A DNA stretch of 64,000 nt from CAVQRC01 sp963715045 (GTDB lineage: Bacteria > Planctomycetota > Planctomycetia > Pirellulales > Lacipirellulaceae): NCBI GenBank assembly GCA_963715045.1, contig CAVQRC010000006.1:310001-374000 (forward strand), written 5' to 3'. Below the pieces are notes generated by a model, which saw nothing but the letters and a program-made list of their open reading frames with translations, did no database searches and was not told where the DNA came from. Position 1 is the stretch's first letter, and each line of letters begins with the position of its first letter. The position numbers were made by a program, and so were the translations under genes. Shown in pieces: positions 17,122 to 24,517 of this stretch.

Positions 17122-18853
17122 TCAGCCGCGGCCAACGAGCTCGAGAAACCCGGCGAGCGTGCGAGTGTTGGCGACCTGGTCCTTGGAGAGTCCGGCCCGG
17201 CGTGCCTGCAGAATGCCGTACCGCATGACGTCCAGACCGGCGGTCGAGTGGGCGTCGGTACTGATCACGATGGGGATGTCGTAACTGGCGGCGGCCGCAC
17301 AGGCGACGTCGTCGAGATCCAGGCGGGCCGGATTCGCGTTCAACTCCAGGCACTTGCCGTACTGTCGGGTGGCCTGAAAGACGGCCTCGAGATCGACGGC
17401 GTACGGCTCACGCCGGTTGATCAGTCGTCCGGTCGGATGGGCGATGATGGAAACGTACTCGTTGGCGATCGCGCCCAGGATCCGCTCGGTGATCTGGGCA
17501 CGTGGTTGGTTCTGCCCGTAGTGCACACTCGCGACGACCCAGTCCGCCTGGGCAAGCACGTCGTCGGGAAGGTCCATGCCACCCTTCTCGAGGATGTCGC
17601 ATTCAATGCCCTTGAGGATGCGAAAGTCTTCGAGCTCTTGATTGAGCTGGTCGATCTCGTGCCACTGGGCCAACGCCCGCTTCGGATCGAGGCCGCGAGC
17701 CATCGCGACGCGTTGGGAGTGATCGGTGATCGCGATGTAGCCCAGCCCCCGCTGGCGGGCGGCCGCGACCATTTCGGCGAGGCTCGCCTTCCCGTCGGTG
17801 GCCGTGGTGTGCATGTGCAGATCGCCACGAATGTCGGCGAGCTCAACGAGCGTTGGCAGCTTCCCGGCCTTCGCCCACTCGAACTCCTGCCGTGCTTCGC
17901 GAAGCTCGGGGGGAAAGCAGGGCAGGTCGAGAACCGCATAGACCTCTTCTTCGGTCTTCCCGGCCAGATAGGTCTCGTCTTCCCCGTCGACCCGAAAGAC
18001 ACCCCACTCGTTGACCTTGAGTCCGCGTTCCCGGGCCAGTGAGCGTACGACGACGTTATGATCTTTGGAGCCGGTGAAGTACTGAAGCGCGGCACCGAAC
18101 GATTCGGGCGGCGCGACGCGGAGGTCGACCTGCAGCCCGCTGCCGAGCCGGACCGACATTTTGGCGCCGCCTCGTACGAGTACTTCGGCGACATCGCGGT
18201 AATCTCCGAGGCGGTCCATGATCGGTTCGGACTCGTCGGCGTCGACGAGAAAGTCGAGGTCGCCGACCGTTTCGCGACCGCGGCGGTAGCTGCCGGCTGC
18301 TTCGATCTGCCGAACACCAGGGACGTCGGCCAGCCAATCGCGTAGTTGTTGCACGATCTGGTCGGCGTCCGCCCAGTAGATGCGTTCGGTCGCCCGGGCG
18401 GCGAGGTCAATTCCGGCGAGGATCGTCTTCTCGGTCTTCGCCCCGAAACCTTTCAACTGCTGCACGCGGCCCGCCTGGCAGGCGGCCTGGAGCGATTCCA
18501 ACGAGGTCACGCCCAGCTCGTGAAACAAGACCGCGGCTTTCTTGGGGCCCAGGCCTGGTACGCGAAGGATCGACAGCACCGACGCGGGAATATCCGCCTG
18601 CAACTCCTCGAGCAGGGGCAGGCTGCCAGTCACCACGAGCGTTTCGATCTTCTCGGCGATGTCCTTGCCGATGCCATCGAGATCCGTCAGCGCCCGCTCG
18701 CGGTCGTCGATCAGGTTCGTGGCCGGCTCAGGCAGGTCCTTGATCCGTTCGCGCCGCGTTACGGTACGCGCGGACACGAAAAGGATTGGCGGCCTTGAAC
18801 TCCAGCAGATCGGCGACTTCGTCAAACGTCTTCGCGATTTCACCGTTCGTCAT
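17122..18853 (-). CDS. polX: DNA polymerase/3'-5' exonuclease PolX, frameshifted near the N-terminus
   Basis: Family X DNA polymerase for gap-filling in base-excision and end repair. Order of parts: helix-hairpin-helix N-terminus, polymerase-beta palm with metal-binding ETVGDLDFLVDAD, then a C-terminal PHP phosphoesterase starting RGDLHMHTTATDGKASL. The long open frame begins only inside the N-terminal domain. Reading from ATG 18853 in another frame gives MTNGEIAKTFDEVADLLEF and AANPFRVRAYRNAART, which is the canonical PolX start. One extra G at about 18743 (ACGGATC for ACGATC) separates it from IKDLPEPATNLI. So the true gene begins at 18853 and carries one single-base insertion. Confidence 0.9.
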
Positions 18854-19633
18854 GCCGTCATCACCAGGGGACCCCTCTGCCGTTGCCCGGTCGACGCCGG
18901 GATTCCTCGACGCTGATTCTATGGCACGTCACCTCGTCGTGGCCACTGGGCGTCGTGCCTGTCGAGCGTCCGGGGGCAGGGTGGGCCCCCGAAAATCGGC
19001 AGGGGGTTTTTGTCCGGTTTTTGTTCCGTCGAACCAGTCACACGCTCGCCCACGGCTAGTTGCTGCCGCTGCTTCGCAGCTGTTCGCCTCGCCGCGATTT
19101 CTCAGCGTGCTCAGCGCCTCTGCGCGACCTGTCGCGCGTCCCCAGGCATCGTCGCCCCTGATGGACGTTTCGACCAAGGCAACGACGCCCGAAAACCTTC
19201 GTGAAATCAACAGACCCCCAGGCTCGCGGGGGCCTGGTTGCGGTCCAGCACGCACCCCAATTGCGATCAAGCGGAACCGTTTGAATCGACGCAGCAATCG
19301 CAAAACGCCCGCCAAAAACTCACATTTTCGGGGGCCCAGGGGCAGGGACGCAGTGGCGGACGCCGGGCCTTTGAAAGCAGTGGTGGGGAGTTCGTCATCG
19401 GGGAATTCCTCAGTGATTCGCCATGACTCTTCAGTCATTCGGAGCCGCGTCGGTTCCCCGCGGCGGCCGGGAGTGCTCGCCGGTACGCGAAGAGATCCTC
19501 CCTGGCGGGGTCGCGGAGTTGCGGGCACGCATGAAAAAGGCCGCGACGAATCGTCGCGGCCAGGCTGCGGGTCAACCTTGGTTCGAGTCGGTGAAGAAGC
19601 GGCTTCCCGGACTCGATGGGTGATAGGTGCCGG
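18854..19633. other. 780-base non-coding stretch with a 15-bp inverted repeat
   Basis: No frame here looks like protein, although some are open for about 200 codons. It contains a perfect 15-base inverted repeat, TGGGCCCCCGAAAAT at 18982-18996 and its complement at 19324-19338, an internal CCAGGC/GCCTGG palindrome near 19220, a GACTAATGACTAAGG-family copy at about 19389-19441, and the terminator of the cysteine-rich gene at 19534-19561. A small non-autonomous element is possible but not shown. Confidence 0.5.
19534..19561 (-). terminator. Rho-independent terminator of the cysteine-rich gene
   Basis: On the minus strand GGCCGCGACGA and TCGTCGCGGCC pair almost perfectly (minimal loop, practical stem about eight pairs with a seven-base loop) and are followed by TTTTT. 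It lies 73 bases after the stop of the gene at 19634. Confidence 0.85.
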
Positions 19634-20524
19634 TTAGCGGTCCCGCGGGACGGCCTTCCACTGTACCGTGACGTGGCGACTGCTGGCGGCCGATGGCGGT
19701 ACGGAATCACTTACCAGTTGCGGCTCGATCGAGTTCCGATAGACGGCCGTGCGAACTTGTCCCCCGAACTGACGTCGGGCGACCGGATCGCGCTCACTCC
19801 GCGTGGCGGGAAACCCGGGACCCTCGTAGCCGGCCTCGTTCGCTTCGCCATCTTCGCCGACGGCTGGTTCCGCGGAGGTGTCGGGTTTCTGCTCGAGACG
19901 TGGCTGGGGCGTGATGTTTCCGCCATTGCTGGGGGAAGTGTAGCCCGGGTCGGCGTACGTGGTGCCGCCGGCTGGCGTCGGGGCCATCGAGCAAGAGGCA
20001 CAATCCGAGGGTGCCGCCGCGTAACTCGAGATCCCGCACGAACTGCAGGAGCCAGTGCTGCAGGAATCGCAGGAACTACAGGGACTGCAGGTGGTGCACG
20101 GCGAGTACGACGTACAGGAGCCGCAACTGTCGGCGTAGCACGCCGTCGTTACGGCCGCGTAATTCACCGTCGTGTAGGCCGGGCTCAGCAGGCGTCGCGG
20201 ATAATACGTGTACGAGACGGGACGAAGCGTCGTCGTTGCGCAGGGATCGCAACTACCGTAGCCCGCCGTGTAACTGGCGGGGGCGACCGCGTACGTTGTC
20301 GACGGACGCGAAAGCCACTGCCCGATCAGCTTGCCCGGATACCACGGGGTACTCGCGGGCGCTGCAACGACCGGTGCCGCCGCGACCGGCTGATAGGCGG
20401 TGACCGCCATCGGGGTCGGGCAGGTCGCGCATTGGGCCGCTGCTCGAGGCCCGTACCCGGCGGCCAGCGCCGCCACGACAAGTGCCGCTGCAGTCGCGAA
20501 GTGAGAATGTTGTGTCGATTGCAT
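19634..20524 (-). CDS. Secreted cysteine-rich protein of unknown function
   Basis: A 296-residue exported protein. MQSTQHSHFATAAALVVAAL followed by AAGYGPRAAAQ is a signal peptide with an A-A-A cleavage site. The mature part starts with CATC, has a Tyr/Ala/Pro-rich region (STPWYPGKLIGQWLSRPST) and then a dense cysteine block of CxxC pairs (CGSC, CTTC, SPCSSCDSCSTGSCSSCG) near residues 130-165, followed by a Pro/Glu-rich tail. Such proteins are common in Planctomycetes, where cysteine-rich, cross-linked walls have been described, but no function is assigned here. ATG 20524 is chosen as the start of the signal peptide. Transcription probably ends at the hairpin at 19534-19561. Confidence 0.68.
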   Translation of the reverse strand: MQSTQHSHFATAAALVVAALAAGYGPRAAAQCATCPTPMAVTAYQPVAAAPVVAAPASTPWYPGKLIGQWLSRPSTTYAVAPASYTAGYGSCDPCATTTLRPVSYTYYPRRLLSPAYTTVNYAAVTTACYADSCGSCTSYSPCTTCSPCSSCDSCSTGSCSSCGISSYAAAPSDCASCSMAPTPAGGTTYADPGYTSPSNGGNITPQPRLEQKPDTSAEPAVGEDGEANEAGYEGPGFPATRSERDPVARRQFGGQVRTAVYRNSIEPQLVSDSVPPSAASSRHVTVQWKAVPRDR

Positions 20525-20967
20525 GGTCAATTCTCGAAGAGAAGGTTTGAGTGGGGCCCTGCAGTCCATCGGCAAACAGGAATCCGCCAGCGTGATTAGT
20601 CACCTCTTGTTCTTAGCCGTCAGCAATGCGAGGGGCAACTGTTTTCTCAGTGAGCGGACTCATTTGCGAGTATTTTGCGAATGGGGCAAGTTTGGGAAAT
20701 ACGCAAGTCCCGCGGTCTTGTGAAGCGGGTCAAGCCAGCAGTTTCCACAACTCTAGCCCGAATTGATCCGCCCGTGCGGATTCGGCGTCGGCAGTGCGGG
20801 TCGCAGCGAACATCGGGGCTGTGAGGGGCAGATGGGTGGGAATGGGCGAATAGGGGGATGGGCGAATGGGTAGATGGGCGAATGCGAGGGGTTGAAACCT
20901 GCGAATGACGACGCGAATCGTGCTTGGGGAATTCGTCCTTGGTGATTCCTTCGCCATTAGTCCTTAC
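20525..20967. other. Intergenic region with two repeat families
   Basis: This gap holds a GATGGGCGAATGG array at about 20826-20888 and, immediately after, a GACTAATGACTAAGG-family element at about 20927-20980 that runs into the stop of the ATPase gene. The first 200 bases should contain the promoter of the cysteine-rich gene, but I cannot point to one. Confidence 0.6.
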
Positions 20968-21672
20968 TCATGAGTCATGCGCACTACGTGTTCCGCGTCG
21001 CAGACGTTCGCATTCGTCATAGAGGTGGAAGAAGAATTCGCGGAGGTTGCCGGCGGATTCTTGATAGCAGTGGCGGATGCATGCAGCTGTCAGAGGAAGA
21101 TCGGTTGCCGCCGCCGGCGACCACCGCGCGAGCGGTTCGGTGTCGTGCGTGGGGCGTGCCGCGCGGTGTTGCGAGTGTTGCCACAGTCGCCGGGCGAGAC
21201 GGGTCGCGATTCGCAGCGAGCTGGCGGTTTCCATGACGGTTGGCAAGAACGTCGACGCGTGGCTGGAAACCAGCAGGCCGCACCGTTGGTAGCGACACGC
21301 CCAGCTTGTCGCGCGGCGGACCAGGGCTGCCAACGCCTCGAAGCCGTCGACGATCAGCAGTCCGCCGGTCACGTCACGGGCCGCAGACAGGATCGAGGAC
21401 AGCGAAGGCTGTCCGCCGTCGTGGGTCCGCAGCACGCTGACCGCGATTCCGCGCCGTTCGCAATCAGAGGCCACCGTCGCGATCAGCGTCGACTTACCGG
21501 TGCCGTGCGGGCCGATGATCGCGCCCCGTCCTTCGTGCTCCGCGATTCGCGCGAGCAATTCAGGCAGGCTGTCGCCTTTCGGGAAGTGGTACCGTATCGC
21601 ACCCGGCGTCACCCAGCGGGTCGCGAACGGGTTGTCGAGCGGCGGCCATCGGTGGGCATCATTCGGCATCAT
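20968..21672 (-). CDS. P-loop ATPase of an overlapping three-gene module
   Basis: A 234-residue cytoplasmic protein with Walker A IIGPHGTGKST (near residues 49-59) and a Walker B-like GGLLIVDGFEAL. The N-terminal NPFATRWVTPGAIRYHFP precedes the nucleotide-binding fold, and the C-terminus CYQESAGNLREFFFHLYDEC is helical. I cannot place it in a named family; it resembles small AAA/ExeA-type ATPases. ATG 21672 overlaps the stop of the arrestin-like gene in an ATGA arrangement, so the product is made together with the two upstream proteins. The last codons run into a repeat element. Confidence 0.65.
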   Translation of the reverse strand: MMPNDAHRWPPLDNPFATRWVTPGAIRYHFPKGDSLPELLARIAEHEGRGAIIGPHGTGKSTLIATVASDCERRGIAVSVLRTHDGGQPSLSSILSAARDVTGGLLIVDGFEALAALVRRATSWACRYQRCGLLVSSHASTFLPTVMETASSLRIATRLARRLWQHSQHRAARPTHDTEPLARWSPAAATDLPLTAACIRHCYQESAGNLREFFFHLYDECERLRRGTRSAHDS

Positions 21673-22124
21673 CGGAGCCGCTGCGATTCGGAACCAGCCG
21701 GTTGTTCTTCGCCGGCCGGGGCGTCGATGATTTCGGCCATGGCGACCAATCCAACTCGGAACGGGAGTTCTTCGACGAACTCCTGGCCACGGATGAGGAA
21801 TACGCGGACGCGGACACACCAGCGGACCTTGACGATCACCCCCTCGTAGCTGAGCGGAGCCGCGGGAAGTTCGCAGTGGAAGTGCCGTGGACTTCGCGGC
21901 GAGCGTGTCGGCGTGGCCGGTACGTCGTAGACGTCGCGCTGAAAGTGAATTACGGCAAGATCCTCATCGCCCTTGCCAACGGTATGCCACAGCACAGAAC
22001 ACTCGATCGCGCGGACTTCTCGGGGGGGGACGTCGCAGACTTCGTAGGTGCCGCTGAGGGTTTGAGCGGGTTGGCAAACGGACGTGCCGGCGGACAGGTG
22101 AATACGAATCGTCGGATCGGTCAC
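21669..22124 (-). CDS. Arrestin-like/SpoOM-like beta-sandwich protein
   Basis: A 151-residue protein beginning MTDPTIRIHLSAGTSVCQPA (GTG start), then TLSGTYEVCDVPPREVRAIE. The pattern of a ligand-like opening strand, a proline-glycine turn and 'LSG.Y' resembles the N-terminal half of arrestin and Spo0M-like beta sandwiches. The GTG start overlaps the TGA of the DUF3592 gene by four bases, and its own TGA overlaps the ATPase ATG by four bases, so it is the middle of a translationally coupled trio. It likely binds a partner peptide or membrane-protein tail. Assignment is by pattern only. Confidence 0.58.
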   Translation of the reverse strand: MTDPTIRIHLSAGTSVCQPAQTLSGTYEVCDVPPREVRAIECSVLWHTVGKGDEDLAVIHFQRDVYDVPATPTRSPRSPRHFHCELPAAPLSYEGVIVKVRWCVRVRVFLIRGQEFVEELPFRVGLVAMAEIIDAPAGEEQPAGSESQRLR

Positions 22125-23422
22125 GGTTGGTCGGGCCTGTTCGCGGTGAGAAGCCGGGGATAGACGCAGATCGGGAACCGGCGAACATAGTCGGGCCGCC
22201 GTTCGAGGCGGCCGATCACGACGAGGCTCCAGGAGATCTCGTTGTGATCGGTTTGAAACGAGTGCATCGCGTCGCCGGGGAGCGAGATCTCGAATCGCTC
22301 CTCGAAGGGTCTCGTCGGGACGATCTCGATATTCTCCCGGCTGTAGACCCGCCGCCGGACGACCTCGGCCGTAGAGGTTCGCGTATCGGTCCCCTGGCGA
22401 AACGTGGCCCGCTCGCGGCATTCGAGAATGACCTCGAGTTGATCCGCACGGAGCCGCCCGGCCTGGGCGATCAAGACGGCGTAGGTGCCACCCGGTTTGA
22501 ACGGGTGCACCGCGACTTCCAGACGTGTCGCCCCGACGGCCGTCGCTCTCCACAAGTTCCGCGAAACGCTCAGCAACAGCGCGACGCCCACCAACGCGAA
22601 CGGCAACCAGCCGACCGCCAGCAGCCAACCGTTGTCGCTGCCCCGCCGAATCGCGACGATCGCAATCACGACGACGCAAACGTTCCACAGCAAGGCCAGC
22701 GCGACCAGGGCCGCCATTTGCCAGCCCGCCGCGATGTCGCTCGGAAGTCGATAAGTAAGCTGCGTCCCCGGGCTGTTCACGACGTTCTCGACCGCTGGAA
22801 TCGCGAACAATATCTGGCCGTCTTGCTGCTGTGGCGTCGCCCGCAGGCCCTGAGTGGTACGCGCCTTCAGCGAAGTTCGCCGCTCCACGCTCGTCAGCGA
22901 CTGCAACCACGTCGTCCCCAGGCCAACGCCTCCCAACGCGGTGAACGTGATCGGGATCAGCATCAAGATCCAGGGCCACACGCGATAGCCACGCACGACG
23001 ACGACCTTGGTCGGGTCGCGAGAATCGTACCAGCACACATACCGCCGGCCGATTTCGAATTCGTCGACGCGGCGTTCCGCTTCCTCGCGATCCATGTTGA
23101 AGGCATAGACGGCATCGTAGGTGTCCTGCTGATAGAGTTCGCCGCCGGCCTCGTACTGGACGACGATCTCGGGACGATACATGCCACCTTCGGCGGCCTT
23201 GGTCATGACGCGGGCGGCGACGACCGTGGCCGTGCCCTGGACGTAATACTGGTTCGCCCGCCATTGAGGGAGAATGTATCGCGAGGCGACCAGCCAGACG
23301 CCGACCACGCCGGCCACGAACAGGACGAAGTAGAAGACGCCTTCCCCGAGTCGTCCGAACCACCGCACGCCGGTGCGACGATCCCCCCGCTTCTTGGGGA
23401 ACAAAAAGAATCTGCCGGGCAT
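22121..23422 (-). CDS. DUF3592-domain membrane protein
   Basis: A 433-residue inner-membrane protein. TM1 is near residues 28-47 (FYFVLFVAGVVGVWLVASRY); then comes a soluble domain YYVQGTATVVAARV through YDSRDPTKVVVVRG, the DUF3592 signature region. TM2 is WPWILMLIPITFTALGGVGL; TM3 and TM4 are near residues 230-280. A large C-terminal soluble beta domain follows, with arrestin-like features itself (KPGGTYAVLIAQAG, ISLPGDAMHSFQTD). First gene of the three-gene module; all three overlap by four bases. No enzyme motif is visible. Confidence 0.72.
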   Translation of the reverse strand: MPGRFFLFPKKRGDRRTGVRWFGRLGEGVFYFVLFVAGVVGVWLVASRYILPQWRANQYYVQGTATVVAARVMTKAAEGGMYRPEIVVQYEAGGELYQQDTYDAVYAFNMDREEAERRVDEFEIGRRYVCWYDSRDPTKVVVVRGYRVWPWILMLIPITFTALGGVGLGTTWLQSLTSVERRTSLKARTTQGLRATPQQQDGQILFAIPAVENVVNSPGTQLTYRLPSDIAAGWQMAALVALALLWNVCVVVIAIVAIRRGSDNGWLLAVGWLPFALVGVALLLSVSRNLWRATAVGATRLEVAVHPFKPGGTYAVLIAQAGRLRADQLEVILECRERATFRQGTDTRTSTAEVVRRRVYSRENIEIVPTRPFEERFEISLPGDAMHSFQTDHNEISWSLVVIGRLERRPDYVRRFPICVYPRLLTANRPDQP

Positions 23423-23918
23423 GGAGAGGGATCGGGGATCGGGGATCGGGGGTCAGGGATCAGTCTCGTCCCTGAAGGTTGCTTCTCGGGCCTTGTGGTA
23501 CAAGGGGCCGGAGCACGCGATCCGTGGGCCGACGGCGGTTGCCCGCCGCGAGCGGGTGCAGGATTGCAGTTGCGGAGGTCCCGCCTCTGGCAGCAATTCC
23601 TTGGCGAATTGACCGAGATCGGTCAGCTTAGCTCTGGCTCTGTCCAGTTAGCTCACGCGGGAAAGGAATCGGCATGAGCAAGGAAGCTCCAAATGCCGTC
23701 GTACGATCCGAAGACACTTCCGAAAAGATAGGTTCGCAGCCCTCGATGTCGGGGGCGGCTCGTCGGGCCACTTTCCGTGAGGAATTCGTCATTGGGCATT
23801 CCCTAGTCATTAGTCATGCGACGCTGGGCCGCTGCACCGCACCGATCAGGCCGTTGCTGCACCCGCCGCGAGCCGCGCTCGCGGCGGGACGAAGCGTCAA
23901 GACTGCCGTGTCGCGGAG
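23423..23918. other. Intergenic region with GGGATCGG and GAATTCGTCATT repeats
   Basis: About 500 bases without a recognisable gene. At 23429-23461 there is a GGGATCGGGGATCGGGGG run directly before the DUF3592 start, and at 23779-23820 a copy of the word repeat GAATTCGTCATTGGGCATTC plus CTAGTCATTAGTCATG. Short open frames here lack protein character. Confidence 0.6.
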
Positions 23919-24194
23919 TTATTTCAGGCGAAATCGCCGATCTTCACGGTAAAAGCCGATCTCCTCGAGTGCTCGATAGACCTCTTCGAGCGTCTTCTCG
24001 CCGAAATTGGAGATGCTCAAAAGGTCTTCGCGGCTGGCATTCAGCAGATGTTCGACGGTGAAGATCCCACGTTCCTCGAGGCAGTTCGTGGTGCGGACGG
24101 CGAGTCCGATCTCGGCCGTACTCATTTCCAGACGCGACTTCAAATTGGCAGATTCTTCCAGGAACGGATTGATGGGGATACGGGTACGTGACAT
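23919..24194 (-). CDS. Stand-alone RNA polymerase alpha C-terminal domain-like protein
   Basis: A 91-residue protein whose last 70 residues match the alpha-CTD helix-hairpin-helix fold: LEMSTAEIGLAVRTTNCLEE, GIFTVEHLLNASREDLLSI, then NFGEKTLEEVYRALEEIGF. In the normal RpoA these residues contact UP elements and activators; here there is no N-terminal assembly domain and the protein has its own start, ATG 24194, preceded by a strong GGGAGGGAG ribosome site. It may act as a free alpha-CTD decoy or adaptor for transcription. Divergently arranged from the helicase gene. Confidence in the fold is high, in the role low. Confidence 0.85.
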   Translation of the reverse strand: MSRTRIPINPFLEESANLKSRLEMSTAEIGLAVRTTNCLEERGIFTVEHLLNASREDLLSISNFGEKTLEEVYRALEEIGFYREDRRFRLK

Positions 24195-24298
24195 GGGGCT
24201 CCCTCCCTTGGCGAGTGGGATCTCCGCGGGATCGAGATCCACTGCGGAGATCGAAACGGGTAAACGCGGACATCGAACGCGGCATCCACCGCGGCCGT

Positions 24299-24307
24299 AC
24301 TATAGCA
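24299..24307 (-). promoter_or_regulatory. Possible extended -10 promoter for the alpha-CTD-like gene
   Basis: On the minus strand TGCTATAGT fits an extended -10 element (TGnTATAAT) about 105 bases before the ATG at 24194; no good -35 is visible, which is allowed for this class. The rest of the 24195-24517 divergent gap holds nothing else that I recognise. Confidence 0.4.
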
Positions 24308-24517
24308 AAACCAGCCCGATTCGCGGCCCGGGAGGCGGGGAAAACCAGTGGCCATTTTCCCCGCCTGCTAGCAGCGATACGCCAGCAGGTCCGATGGCCG
24401 CCGCCGTGGAAATCCGTATATTGCAATGGGTTTGCCGTCGCACGCGGCAGTGATCCGGATGCCCGAGTCCTGCTCGGTCATGACACGCGAAGCCCTCCTC
24501 CTGCGATCCGATCGCCT

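Noticed and set aside
18786..19637. Open frames of 283 (+) and about 199 (-) codons between polX and the cysteine-rich gene
   Set aside because: Residue composition is that of random GC-rich sequence, they cross repeats and a terminator, and no motif is visible.
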